A stretch of DNA of 42,602 nt, from the NCBI GenBank assembly GCA_029573495.1, contig JAKQEI010000221.1, forward strand, positions 1 through 42,602, in the 5' to 3' direction. The notes under the pieces were generated by a model that made no database searches, had not been told where the DNA came from, and saw only the letters and a program-made list of their open reading frames with translations. The position numbers were made by a program, and so were the translations under genes. Source of the DNA: Bacteroidota bacterium. Lineage in GTDB: Bacteria > Bacteroidota > Bacteroidia > Flavobacteriales_F > PHOS-HE28. Below, piece by piece: positions 16,564 through 24,621 of this stretch. Position 1 is the stretch's first letter. Every line of letters begins with the position of its first letter.

Positions 16564-17964
16564 CTACTTCGCCATCAGCGCCTCGATCTCAGCCGCCTTT
16601 CGTGGTGCCGCCCCGGAAAGGTTGATCGGGTCGCCCTCGGTCACGAGGATATCGTCCTCGATCCGCACCCCGATGCCCCACCAGCGCGCGTCGCAGGGGC
16701 TGTCCTTGGCGATGTAGATGCCCGGCTCCACGGTGATGACGCTGCCTGCCTTCAGTTCGCCGTAGGTGCCGGCATCGTGCACGTCCAGCCCCAGGTAATG
16801 GCTGGTGCCGTGCATGAAGTAGCGTTTCAGTTCGTCCTCGCCCTTGATGATGCCGAGCTCCTTCATGCCCTTGGCGATCACGTCCCAGGCCGCGTTGTGC
16901 GGAGCGCGGAAGGCCTTGCCGACGCGCACCTCAGCGATACCGGCATCCTGTGCAGCCAGCACCAGGTCGTAGATGGCCCGTTGATCCGGTGTGTAGCGGC
17001 CGTTCGCAGGCAGGGTGCGGGTCACATCGGCGGTGTAACCGTGGTATTCGGCGCCGATGTCGCTCACCAGCAGGTCGCCATCGGCCAGGGTACGCCGGTT
17101 GGTGACGTAGTGCAGCACGCAGCTGTGCGGACCGCCACCCTGGATGCTGGGGAATCCTTCGTGCTCCGCGCCGTTCATCTTGAAGACGTACTCCACGATG
17201 GCCTCGGTCTGGTATTCGGTCATGTCCGGCTCCAGCTGACGCATCAGTTCCATCTGCGCTTCACAGGTGATACTGATGGCCTTGCGCATGAGGGCCAGTT
17301 CCTCGGGCTGTTTCAGTTCGCGCAGCTCGGCCATCCAACGGCGCAGGTCAACGGTGGAAGGCGCGGTGACCGCGGGGGCGCCTTTAGCCAGATGGTCGGC
17401 CAGGTCGTGCAGGTCGGTGCTGGAGTGCGGATCGTCCGGGGCCTCCTCCACCCGGTGCAGGTAGAGCTTGTCCTCCGCCTGCCAATCCAGTTCGGTGCTC
17501 TTGAACTGGTGCCCTCCCATGGTCATGGAAAGGCCCAGCAGTTCCCTGGCCTCCTTAGGCCCCATGCTGCGGCCGTTCCAGACCTCGGTTCGCGGGTCGC
17601 GGTCCTGCACCACCAGCAGTTCGGTCGTGCGTTCCCCGGCTATCAGGCGCGGTTCCTTGAAGACCAGCAGCATGGCCTCCGGTTCGCGCAGGCCGGTGAG
17701 GTAGTAGAAGTTCGGGTCCTGGTGGTACTCGAAGTCCACGTCGTTGCTGCGGTTGCGCACGGGTCCGGCCTCGAAGATGGCCACCCCACCAGCTGGCAGT
17801 TTGTCGCGCAGGGCCTGGCGGCGTTCCCGGTGGAATTCGGGACTCAGCAGGTCGTTGTCGTAGACACCATGCACATCATCCACCAAGCGCGTGGTCTTGG
17901 GCAGCTCCTGGGCGTGCAGGGCCGCGCCGGTCAGGAAGAACAGGAGCAGGAGAAGGTTACGCAT
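16564..17964 (-). CDS. Secreted Xaa-Pro aminopeptidase (M24B)
   Basis: Aminopeptidase P removes an N-terminal residue that precedes proline. The 466-residue product has a signal peptide (MRNLLLLLFFLTGAALHAQ), so it is exported, unlike cytoplasmic PepP. Residues about 40-190 are the creatinase-type N-terminal domain (DPNFYYLTGLREPEAMLLVF). The C-terminal pita-bread domain carries the two-metal ligands: DIGAEYHGYTADVTRT (two Asp), FMHGTSHYLGLDVHD (His), ITVEPGIYI (Glu) and GVRIEDDILVT (Glu). Family and fold are secure. It lies between rpmB and the toxin-antitoxin pair, with a strong hairpin isolating it from rpmB. Confidence 0.95.
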   Translation of the reverse strand: MRNLLLLLFFLTGAALHAQELPKTTRLVDDVHGVYDNDLLSPEFHRERRQALRDKLPAGGVAIFEAGPVRNRSNDVDFEYHQDPNFYYLTGLREPEAMLLVFKEPRLIAGERTTELLVVQDRDPRTEVWNGRSMGPKEARELLGLSMTMGGHQFKSTELDWQAEDKLYLHRVEEAPDDPHSSTDLHDLADHLAKGAPAVTAPSTVDLRRWMAELRELKQPEELALMRKAISITCEAQMELMRQLEPDMTEYQTEAIVEYVFKMNGAEHEGFPSIQGGGPHSCVLHYVTNRRTLADGDLLVSDIGAEYHGYTADVTRTLPANGRYTPDQRAIYDLVLAAQDAGIAEVRVGKAFRAPHNAAWDVIAKGMKELGIIKGEDELKRYFMHGTSHYLGLDVHDAGTYGELKAGSVITVEPGIYIAKDSPCDARWWGIGVRIEDDILVTEGDPINLSGAAPRKAAEIEALMAK

Positions 17965-17982
17965 GGCGGAGGGTTGGAAAGC

Positions 17983-18019
17983 GAAGGCGCCGGTCGAAGC
18001 TAGTCCGACCGGCGCCTTC
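17983..18019 (-). terminator. Strong hairpin after rpmB
   Basis: GAAGGCGCCGGTCG at 17983-17996 pairs perfectly with CGACCGGCGCCTTC at 18006-18019 around a nine-base loop. It lies 18 bases past the rpmB stop and 18 bases before the aminopeptidase start. A T run is absent apart from CTTTCC after the stem. Most rpmB transcripts probably end here. Confidence 0.75.
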
Positions 18020-18037
18020 CAATAACGTGCCGCGTGT

Positions 18038-18277
18038 TCAGCCGTTGTAATGTCCGTCGGCCTTGGCCTTGCGGATGGCGGCGCTGATGCCCAGCTTATT
18101 GATGGTACGCATGCCCGCCGCGCTCACGCGCAGGGTTACGGTCTTGTTCTCCTCGGGGATGAAATACTTGCGGTCCTGGAGGTTCGGCGCGAAGGTGCGC
18201 TTGGTCTTGATGTTCGAGTGGGACACCTTGTTACCGGTGATGACCTTCTTACCGGTGATCTGGCAAACCTTGGACAT
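18038..18277 (-). CDS. rpmB: 50S ribosomal protein L28
   Basis: bL28 belongs to the large ribosomal subunit. The 79-residue sequence is unmistakable: MSKVCQITGKKVITGNKVSH, SNIKTKRTFAPNLQ, then LRVSAAGMRTINKLG and an AIRKAKADG tail. A TATCTTCG box at 18307-18300 on the minus strand may be its -7 element. A strong hairpin follows. It is separated from its usual neighbour rpmG by about 2.5 kb. Confidence 0.97.
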   Translation of the reverse strand: MSKVCQITGKKVITGNKVSHSNIKTKRTFAPNLQDRKYFIPEENKTVTLRVSAAGMRTINKLGISAAIRKAKADGHYNG

Positions 18278-18396
18278 GGCTTCTCTTGATTACGGGGCGC
18301 GAAGATAGGTAAAAGCCTGACAACGGGAACTACGGGTCGGAATTGAGGCGGGTCGGGGTCAGGAGCACAACCGGGTCGCTATCCGCGCCGTTCCCT

Positions 18397-19665
18397 CTAC
18401 TCCCGGGCCTCCAGGAGCCGTTTGCGCAGCATGTTCAGGCCCGCCAGGGCACTCCGTTCGATCACCAGGTCGCGGGTGCCCGGGAAGTTGACCAGCTTGC
18501 TGCGCACCCCGTCCGGACCGGCCACGGCGATCCACACGGTCCCTACGGGTTTCTCAGCCGTACCACCGTCCGGTCCGGCCACACCGCTATAGGCCACGCT
18601 CCAGTCCGTCCGAAGGGCCGTGCGCACCCCGGAGGCCATCTTCTCCACCACGGGCTGGCTCACGGCGCCGTTCAGCTCCAGCATATCGCTGGGGATGCCG
18701 AGCTCCTCCATCTTCACCGCATTGTGGTAGCTCACGACGCCGCCGGTGAAGTAGGCCGAGCTTCCCGGGATGCTGGTGATCAAATGGCTCACATAGCCCC
18801 CCGTGCAGCTCTCGGCGAGCGAAAGGGTCTGGCCGCGGTCCTTGAGAAGGCGTCCCACCACCTGCTGCAGGCGATCCTCCCCTTCCCCGTAGATCAGCTC
18901 GGGGATCAAGGCGGATAGTTCTCCAGCCTTGCGGTCCACCCGTTCCCTGGCCGCCGGGCCGTCGGCCTCCGCGTAGGTGCTCAGGCGCAGCTTCACGATG
19001 CCCGGCGAGGGCAGATAGGCCAGTTTGATGCCTTCGGCGGTCAGACTGTCCTCCCATGCGGCGATGCGTTTGGCCAGCATGCTCTCGCCGAGGCCGGTGG
19101 TGAGGATGGTGCGGTGTACGATGGTGGGTGGTCGGAACCGTTCCTGGAGCCGGGGAAGCACACCGGTGCGCATGATGGACCGCATCTCGTAAGGCACGCC
19201 GGGCATGCTCACGAAGACCCGTCCGTCCCGTTCGAACCACATGCCGCTCGCCGTGCCGCGCTCGTTGGGCAGGACGGTGCAGCTCTCCGGCAGGTCGGCC
19301 TGTGCCAGGTTCACTTCAAGGATGTCCTTGGGCGCACGACCCATGCGCAGGAAGATGTTCGTGATGTGCAGTTCCACCTCCTTGTTGCGCACCAGGCCGG
19401 TGCCGAAGAACTCGCATAGCGTGTGCTTGGTGATGTCGTCCTTGGTGGGACCGAGACCACCGGTGATGAGCACCACATCGCAGGTGGCGTTGCCGAGCGC
19501 ATCGAGGATCTCCGTGCGATCGTCGCCGATGGTGTGGACCCGTTTCGCGCGCACGCCGATCAGGGCGAGCTGCTCCCCCATCCAGCCGGCGTTGGTATTG
19601 ATGGTCTGGCCGATGAGCAGCTCATCGCCGATGGAGATGATCTCCGCAGTGATCTCGTGCGCCAT
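18397..19665 (-). CDS. cinA: CinA family protein (competence/damage-inducible, NMN amidohydrolase)
   Basis: The 422-residue product has the full two-domain layout. Residues 1-170 form the MoaB/Mog-like domain (AEIISIGDELLIGQTINTNA, then VVLITGGLGPTKDDITK). The C-terminal 160 residues form the CinA amidohydrolase domain (LSLAESCTGGYVSHLITSIP, AYFTGGVVSYHN, VAGPDGGTAEKPVGTVWIA). This domain deamidates nicotinamide mononucleotide in several bacteria; the N-terminal domain acts as an ADP-ribose pyrophosphatase in some. It runs in the same direction as rpmB, as in many Bacteroidota. Confidence 0.95.
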   Translation of the reverse strand: MAHEITAEIISIGDELLIGQTINTNAGWMGEQLALIGVRAKRVHTIGDDRTEILDALGNATCDVVLITGGLGPTKDDITKHTLCEFFGTGLVRNKEVELHITNIFLRMGRAPKDILEVNLAQADLPESCTVLPNERGTASGMWFERDGRVFVSMPGVPYEMRSIMRTGVLPRLQERFRPPTIVHRTILTTGLGESMLAKRIAAWEDSLTAEGIKLAYLPSPGIVKLRLSTYAEADGPAARERVDRKAGELSALIPELIYGEGEDRLQQVVGRLLKDRGQTLSLAESCTGGYVSHLITSIPGSSAYFTGGVVSYHNAVKMEELGIPSDMLELNGAVSQPVVEKMASGVRTALRTDWSVAYSGVAGPDGGTAEKPVGTVWIAVAGPDGVRSKLVNFPGTRDLVIERSALAGLNMLRKRLLEARE

Positions 19666-19773
19666 GCGGGGGCGAAGGTCGGCAGTCGGGGGTGATGCCT
19701 GGTCGCCTCTTTGGTGGGAACCGTGGAAAGTTCACGGTGGGTGGTCGGGTATGGGGTAGCTTGCCGCTCTCCC

Positions 19774-20853
19774 ATGCTCACCCTGCCCGCCAACACCGAT
19801 CCCGTCCACGACGGATCGCGCCCGAAGTACTTCCTGGACCGCTTCTTTCTCCGGCTGATCCGGGATGAACGCGACCTGCCCTTCCCCTACCTCACGTTGA
19901 AGGTGGCCTTCTTCATGGTGCCCCTGGCCGTGCTGCTGTACATGCCCTTCATCACCGGATGGCCATGGGTCACGATCGCAGCGATCTACTTCTACCTGAA
20001 CAACGTCCGTTACAAGGGACCGTTCGGGTTGATGATGCATTGCAGTACCCACCGGGCCCTGTACCGGAAGGAGTTCGGCGCGCTGAACCACGTGATCCCC
20101 TGGGTGCTGGCGCCCTTCTTCGGCCAGAGCCCCGAGACCTACCGAGCGCATCACATCGGCATGCACCATACCGAGAACAACCTGGCGGAGGACGAGAGCA
20201 GCACGATGCCCTACCAACGCGATTCGGTGCGTGCCTTCCTACACTATTACCTCCGCTTCCTGTTCACCGGTGTCTACACGCTTTCCGCCTACCTCTTCCG
20301 CAAGAAGCGCAACAAGCTCATGGTGGGCGTGATCCGCGGTGAGCTGTTGTTCATCGCCTTCTGCGTGGCCATGAGCTTCGTGGACCTCCCCGCCACGTTG
20401 GTGGTCTTCATCATCCCCTTCCTCATCTTCCGGTTGGTGGCGATGGCGGGGAACTGGGTGCAACACACCTTCATCTGCCCGGACGATCCCGGGAATCCCT
20501 TCAAGAACAGCATCACGTGCATCAACGTGCCCTTCAATCACCGGTGCTGGAACGACGGTTATCACATCAGTCACCACATCGACCCGACGATGCATTGGAC
20601 GGAACACCCTGTCTATTTCCGCACGCACCTGAAGGACTTCGCGGAGAACGAGGCCGTCGTGTTCGCCGGCCTGAACTACATGGATGTGTTCTTCAAGCTC
20701 CTGAAGAAGCGATACGACCTGCTTGCCGCACACTTCGTGGACATCGATGGCAGGTTCGGATCCGATGAGGAGGTGATCACCTTCCTGAAGAAGCGCACCG
20801 CCCGCATCACCTCGTTCCTGCCTGGCGAACTGAGCCCCGCGGTAGCGGCCTGA
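19774..20853 (+). CDS. Membrane fatty acid desaturase
   Basis: The 359-residue product starts best at 19774 (MLTLPANTDPVHDGSRPKYF); the frame back to 19711 crosses the promoter region. It is an integral membrane protein of the fatty acid desaturase superfamily with three histidine clusters for the di-iron centre: HCSTH at 89-93, HHIGMHH at 126-132 and HISHH at 264-268, plus VQH near 240. Hydrophobic helices lie around residues 44-80 and 180-235. It probably introduces a double bond or hydroxyl group into a membrane lipid or related chain; which one is not determinable. A TAGCTTGC box just upstream may be its promoter. It is divergent from cinA. Confidence 0.9.
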   Translation: MLTLPANTDPVHDGSRPKYFLDRFFLRLIRDERDLPFPYLTLKVAFFMVPLAVLLYMPFITGWPWVTIAAIYFYLNNVRYKGPFGLMMHCSTHRALYRKEFGALNHVIPWVLAPFFGQSPETYRAHHIGMHHTENNLAEDESSTMPYQRDSVRAFLHYYLRFLFTGVYTLSAYLFRKKRNKLMVGVIRGELLFIAFCVAMSFVDLPATLVVFIIPFLIFRLVAMAGNWVQHTFICPDDPGNPFKNSITCINVPFNHRCWNDGYHISHHIDPTMHWTEHPVYFRTHLKDFAENEAVVFAGLNYMDVFFKLLKKRYDLLAAHFVDIDGRFGSDEEVITFLKKRTARITSFLPGELSPAVAA

Positions 20854-20861
20854 TCGGATCA

Positions 20862-20880
20862 GCGCGGGCATTGCCTGCGC
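20862..20880. terminator. Hairpin between convergent desaturase and M16 genes
   Basis: GCGCGGG at 20862-20868 pairs with CCTGCGC at 20874-20880 with one G-T wobble, around a five-base loop. It lies between two converging genes and could serve both. Confidence 0.45.
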
Positions 20881-20901
20881 CGAGCGTTCCTCGGGTCCTG
20901 C

Positions 20902-23817
20902 CTATTTCACCTCCTCGTAGCCGAAGAGCTCCGACTTGCTCACCTCGCGCACCGGCCCGAGCTTCTCGAGCACGGAGAGGTCCATGGCGCTCTTCTTGCC
21001 GATGATGAGGAAGGTGTAATTGCGCCCCTTCACCTCCTTGTCGAAGAAGGCCTTCATGGCGGCCATGTCGATGGCCGGGATGTGCTCATAGTTGAACTGG
21101 CGCATGTCGTGGTCCAGGCCGCGACGTTGGGCGGCATCCCAGCTCCAGTAGATGTTCTCCTTGGTCACCCGGGTGCTCGCGATCACCTTCAACGCACTGC
21201 CCTTCGCCCCTTCGAACTGGGTCTCGGCCTCGGGCATCTCGTTCATCAATACGAGCATGGCGGCCACGGCGTCGTTCAGCTTGTCCGCCTGGGTGCCGAT
21301 GAAGGCACGCACATAATGGGCCTCATCCTTGTTCTGCGGGGTGCTGTAGCTCGCGTTGGCGCCATAGGCCAGTGCTTTCGCCTCGCGGATCTCCTGGAAC
21401 ACGATGCTGCTGAGGCCACTGCCGAAGTACTCATTGAAGAGGCTGGCGTAGGGCACCTTCTCCAGGTCGAACGGACCGGCCTTGCTCATTAGCAACATCT
21501 CGGTCTGCACCATATCGTGGTCCACGAATAGCACGGAATTGCTGGTGGTCGGCTGCTCCACGTACGGACGCGCTGCGGGGATGGGCTTCCACTTGGCCGG
21601 CACCCGGTGCTTCGCGTTCAACAGGGTGGCCAGGGCCTTCGGGTCCATCTTACCGTAATAGACCACCCGGTGCTCATGGCTGGTAAGGCCCTTGATACGG
21701 TCCACCAGCGCCTTGCTGGTGAGCGCGTTCAGCTGGGCATCCGAAAGGACATCGTTGAAAGGGGATGTTGCGCCGTAGCGGGCCATGCTGGCCAGTCCTT
21801 GGTACAGCACCGCGCTCTTCTCCTTCATCCGGTCCTGGCGGCTCTTGCGGATGTCGGCGACGAGTCCCTTCAGGGCTTCCTCGTTGGGCTGCGCATCGGC
21901 CAGCAACTTCTCCAGCAGATCCACGCCTGCCGCCAGGTTCTTCTCCAGGCCGCTCAGGGTGACGTAGCAGCGGTCCTCCGTGGTGGTGGCGTTGAGCGAG
22001 AGGCCCAGCTTGAAGAGTTCCTTCTTGAGGTCGGCCGGGCTGAGCTTGGAGGTGCCCAGGTATTCGAGCAGGTTGGTCGCCACCTCCAGCTCACGGTCAT
22101 GCTTGGTGCCCATGTCCACGATGTAGCGCAGGCTGAAGAGATCATTGGTCGGGTTGACCACGCTGGCCAGTTCCAGACCGTTCTTGAGCGGTGTGCGCTG
22201 GATCGCGGTGGCGTAGTCAACGAATTCAGGCTCCATGGTGGCGGCTGGCATCCTGTCCCATTCCGCGCGCCAGGCGCTCTTCCCTTCCCGCTTGATGTCG
22301 ATGGCGGTGATCCTCGGTTTCTCCACCTGGTACACCGCGGTCTTCGGGCCGTTGCGCTTGAACACACAGACGTAGTTGTCGTTGAGCTTCGCGTTGGCGA
22401 AGGCCACCACTTCAGCCTTGGTGATGCGCGCCATCCGGTCGTAGAGGTCCACCTCCTCACTCCAGCGTTTCTTCAGGATGAAGGCGTCGGTCATGGCCGA
22501 AGCGCTGCTGCGGTTGTTCTCGCCCCAGGTGCGCATGCGGCGCTGGCGGAAGTCGTTCACCACGGCTTCGATCAGCCAGTCATCGAAACTGCCGGCACGC
22601 AGCGCGGCCATCTCCCCGAGCAGGAGGTCGCGCACCTGTTCGAGGGTCTGTCCTTCCTTCGGTTCGCCGTTCACCTGCAGGCTCGAGTAATCGCCCGAGA
22701 TACCGGCATAGACTCCGGCGTTCAGCACCCGCTGGGTCTGCAGGAGATCCAGGTCGATGAGACCGGCGCGACCGTTCGACAGCAGGCCGGCGATCAACTG
22801 GAGCATGATGGGGTCATCGCTGTGGTAGCCGTTGAAGCGCCAGGCCAGGTCCACCCATTCCGATTCGGGACCGGACACCTCGGCGACGACCGGTGCGCTC
22901 AACGGGCTCTCCTTCTCGAACGTGAATTCGGGCACGTAGCCCTTCTCCCAGCCACCGAAGTACTTGTCCACCATGGCGATCGTCCGGTCGAAGTCGATGT
23001 CGCCCGCGAGGATCACGGCCATGTTGTTCGGCACGTAGTAGGTGTCGAAGAACGCGTGGATCTTCACCATGCTCGGGTTCTTCAGATGTTCGCCGGTGCC
23101 GAGCGTGGTTTGTGTGCCGTACGGATGATGCGGATAGAGCAGCTCGTTCAGCTTCTTGTAAGCGGCACGTCCGTCGTTGTCCTGCGAGCGGTTGAACTCC
23201 TCGTACACGGTCTCCAGCTCGGTGTGGAAAAGGCGCAGCACACACTCGTGCATGCGCTCGCTCTCGATCGCCATCCACCGCTCCAGTTCGTCGCTGGGGA
23301 TGTCGTTGATGTACACGGTGCGCTCCGTGCTGGTGTAGGCGTTCGTGCCGCGGGCGCCAAGGCTCTTGATCATCTTGTCGTACTCGTTGGGCACGGTGAA
23401 GCTCGCCGCCACGGTGCTGAGGCTGTCGATGCGGCGGTAGATGCGGTCGCGCTCGGCCGGATCGGTCGTCTTCCGGCGTTCCTCGTAGGCATCGCTGATC
23501 TGCTTGAGCACGGCGCTCTCTGACGCCCAGTCGCGGGTGCCGATGTGGCTGGTGCCCTTGAAGAGCATGTGCTCCAGGTAGTGAGCGAGACCGGTGGCGT
23601 CGGACGGGTCGTTCTTGCTCCCGGCGCGCACCGCGATGTTGGTCTGGATGCGCGGTGCATCGGTGTTGCGGCTCAGCCACACCTGCAGTCCGTTGTCCAG
23701 GGTGTAGATCCGGGCCTGGAGCGGATCACCGGGGATGGACGTGAAGGAATAGGTCTTCTGGGCGTGTAAGGCCACGGTGCCGAGCATGGCGGCGGTTCCA
23801 AGGACGAGGTTACGCAT
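20902..23817 (-). CDS. M16 family zinc metallopeptidase, full-length with two M16 units
   Basis: The 971-residue product has a signal peptide (MRNLVLGTAAMLGTVALHAQ). The inverted zinc motif HxxEH is intact at residues 79-83 (AHYLEHMLFKGT). The third ligand region, with Glu residues about 100-150 residues further on (ELETVYEEFNRSQDN), is also present. A second M16 unit fills the C-terminal half (from about residue 530), so it resembles pitrilysin/insulysin-type enzymes that enclose peptides in a chamber. It probably degrades peptides in the periplasm. It is convergent with the desaturase and not in an operon with the M16 pair at 26.7-30.2 kb. Confidence 0.94.
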   Translation of the reverse strand: MRNLVLGTAAMLGTVALHAQKTYSFTSIPGDPLQARIYTLDNGLQVWLSRNTDAPRIQTNIAVRAGSKNDPSDATGLAHYLEHMLFKGTSHIGTRDWASESAVLKQISDAYEERRKTTDPAERDRIYRRIDSLSTVAASFTVPNEYDKMIKSLGARGTNAYTSTERTVYINDIPSDELERWMAIESERMHECVLRLFHTELETVYEEFNRSQDNDGRAAYKKLNELLYPHHPYGTQTTLGTGEHLKNPSMVKIHAFFDTYYVPNNMAVILAGDIDFDRTIAMVDKYFGGWEKGYVPEFTFEKESPLSAPVVAEVSGPESEWVDLAWRFNGYHSDDPIMLQLIAGLLSNGRAGLIDLDLLQTQRVLNAGVYAGISGDYSSLQVNGEPKEGQTLEQVRDLLLGEMAALRAGSFDDWLIEAVVNDFRQRRMRTWGENNRSSASAMTDAFILKKRWSEEVDLYDRMARITKAEVVAFANAKLNDNYVCVFKRNGPKTAVYQVEKPRITAIDIKREGKSAWRAEWDRMPAATMEPEFVDYATAIQRTPLKNGLELASVVNPTNDLFSLRYIVDMGTKHDRELEVATNLLEYLGTSKLSPADLKKELFKLGLSLNATTTEDRCYVTLSGLEKNLAAGVDLLEKLLADAQPNEEALKGLVADIRKSRQDRMKEKSAVLYQGLASMARYGATSPFNDVLSDAQLNALTSKALVDRIKGLTSHEHRVVYYGKMDPKALATLLNAKHRVPAKWKPIPAARPYVEQPTTSNSVLFVDHDMVQTEMLLMSKAGPFDLEKVPYASLFNEYFGSGLSSIVFQEIREAKALAYGANASYSTPQNKDEAHYVRAFIGTQADKLNDAVAAMLVLMNEMPEAETQFEGAKGSALKVIASTRVTKENIYWSWDAAQRRGLDHDMRQFNYEHIPAIDMAAMKAFFDKEVKGRNYTFLIIGKKSAMDLSVLEKLGPVREVSKSELFGYEEVK

Positions 23818-23968
23818 GTGGATGGGTCAGGAGGGTTGCGAAGTTCAGCAATTCGCTGATCCGGCCGACCACGACCGGAACCCCGGGAATACGAAGCACG
23901 GAGCCGCACTACGTTCACACGGACCAGGAACCCCGATGGACACGGACGGCTCCGGACCAATGCCAACC

Positions 23969-24550
23969 CTACCCGTGCATGGTGGGCGCCTTGCCATAGC
24001 GGGTCACCACCTCGGCCTCGTAGGCGAGGAAGGCCTTCCACCGCGCATCCACGTCCACGCGGCCGCCGTAGCGCCGTGCGAAGCCGATGAAGGTGGTGTA
24101 ATGACCGGCCTCACTCACCATGAGCACGCGGTAGAACTCGCGCAGTTCGGGATCGGCGGCTTCCTCGGTGAGCACCTTGAACCGTTCGCAGCTGCGCGCT
24201 TCGATCATGGCGCTGAAGAGCAGGCGGTCCACCAGGCGTTCCTCGCGCGAACCGTCCTTCCGCACGAACTGCATCAGCTCGTTCACGTAATCGTCCTTGC
24301 GTTCCGGGCCGAGCACCCAGCCGCGCGCGTGGATCCGCTGCACCACCTGGCCGAAGTGGTCGAGTTCCTCCTGCGCGATGCGCGTGAGCTCGGACACCAA
24401 TTCGCTCAGCTCGGGGTGACGCACGATCATGCTGATGGCGTTGCTGGCGGCCTTCTGTTCGCACCAGGCGTGGTCGGTGAGCAGTGCGGGGAGGTCCTGG
24501 TGGACGAGTTCCGCCCAACGCGGGTCGGTGGGAAGCTGGAGGCCAAGCAT
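23969..24550 (-). CDS. miaE: tRNA-(ms2io6A)-hydroxylase MiaE
   Basis: MiaE is a di-iron enzyme that hydroxylates the isopentenyl group of ms2i6A at tRNA position 37. The 193-residue protein shows the ferritin-like four-helix bundle with carboxylate and His ligands in order: CEQKAASNAISMI, AQEELDHFGQVV, EARSCERFKVLT and SEAGHYTTFIGFA. Length and motifs match the family. A CATCTTTG box (24562-24555, minus) lies 4 bases before the ATG, suggesting a leader only a few bases long. It is divergent from the TPR gene, and the two share a short intergenic region. Confidence 0.93.
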   Translation of the reverse strand: MLGLQLPTDPRWAELVHQDLPALLTDHAWCEQKAASNAISMIVRHPELSELVSELTRIAQEELDHFGQVVQRIHARGWVLGPERKDDYVNELMQFVRKDGSREERLVDRLLFSAMIEARSCERFKVLTEEAADPELREFYRVLMVSEAGHYTTFIGFARRYGGRVDVDARWKAFLAYEAEVVTRYGKAPTMHG

Positions 24551-24554
24551 GGGG

Positions 24555-24562
24555 CAAAGATG
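24555..24562 (-). promoter_or_regulatory. Putative -7 box of miaE (CATCTTTG)
   Basis: Seven of eight positions match TAnnTTTG. It ends only 4 bases upstream of the miaE ATG at 24550. Confidence 0.45.
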
Positions 24563-24621
24563 CGGAAGGTCCGATGCATGCCCTTTCCGGACCGAACGGA
24601 TCCCATTCCTATTTTGGACCG

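Noticed and set aside
16255..18003. Plus-strand open frame of 582 codons
   Set aside because: It is the complement of aminopeptidase P, which has complete metal-ligand motifs and a signal peptide.
21607..23523. Plus-strand open frame of 638 codons
   Set aside because: It mirrors the M16 peptidase codons; GC-rich third positions keep the opposite frame open.
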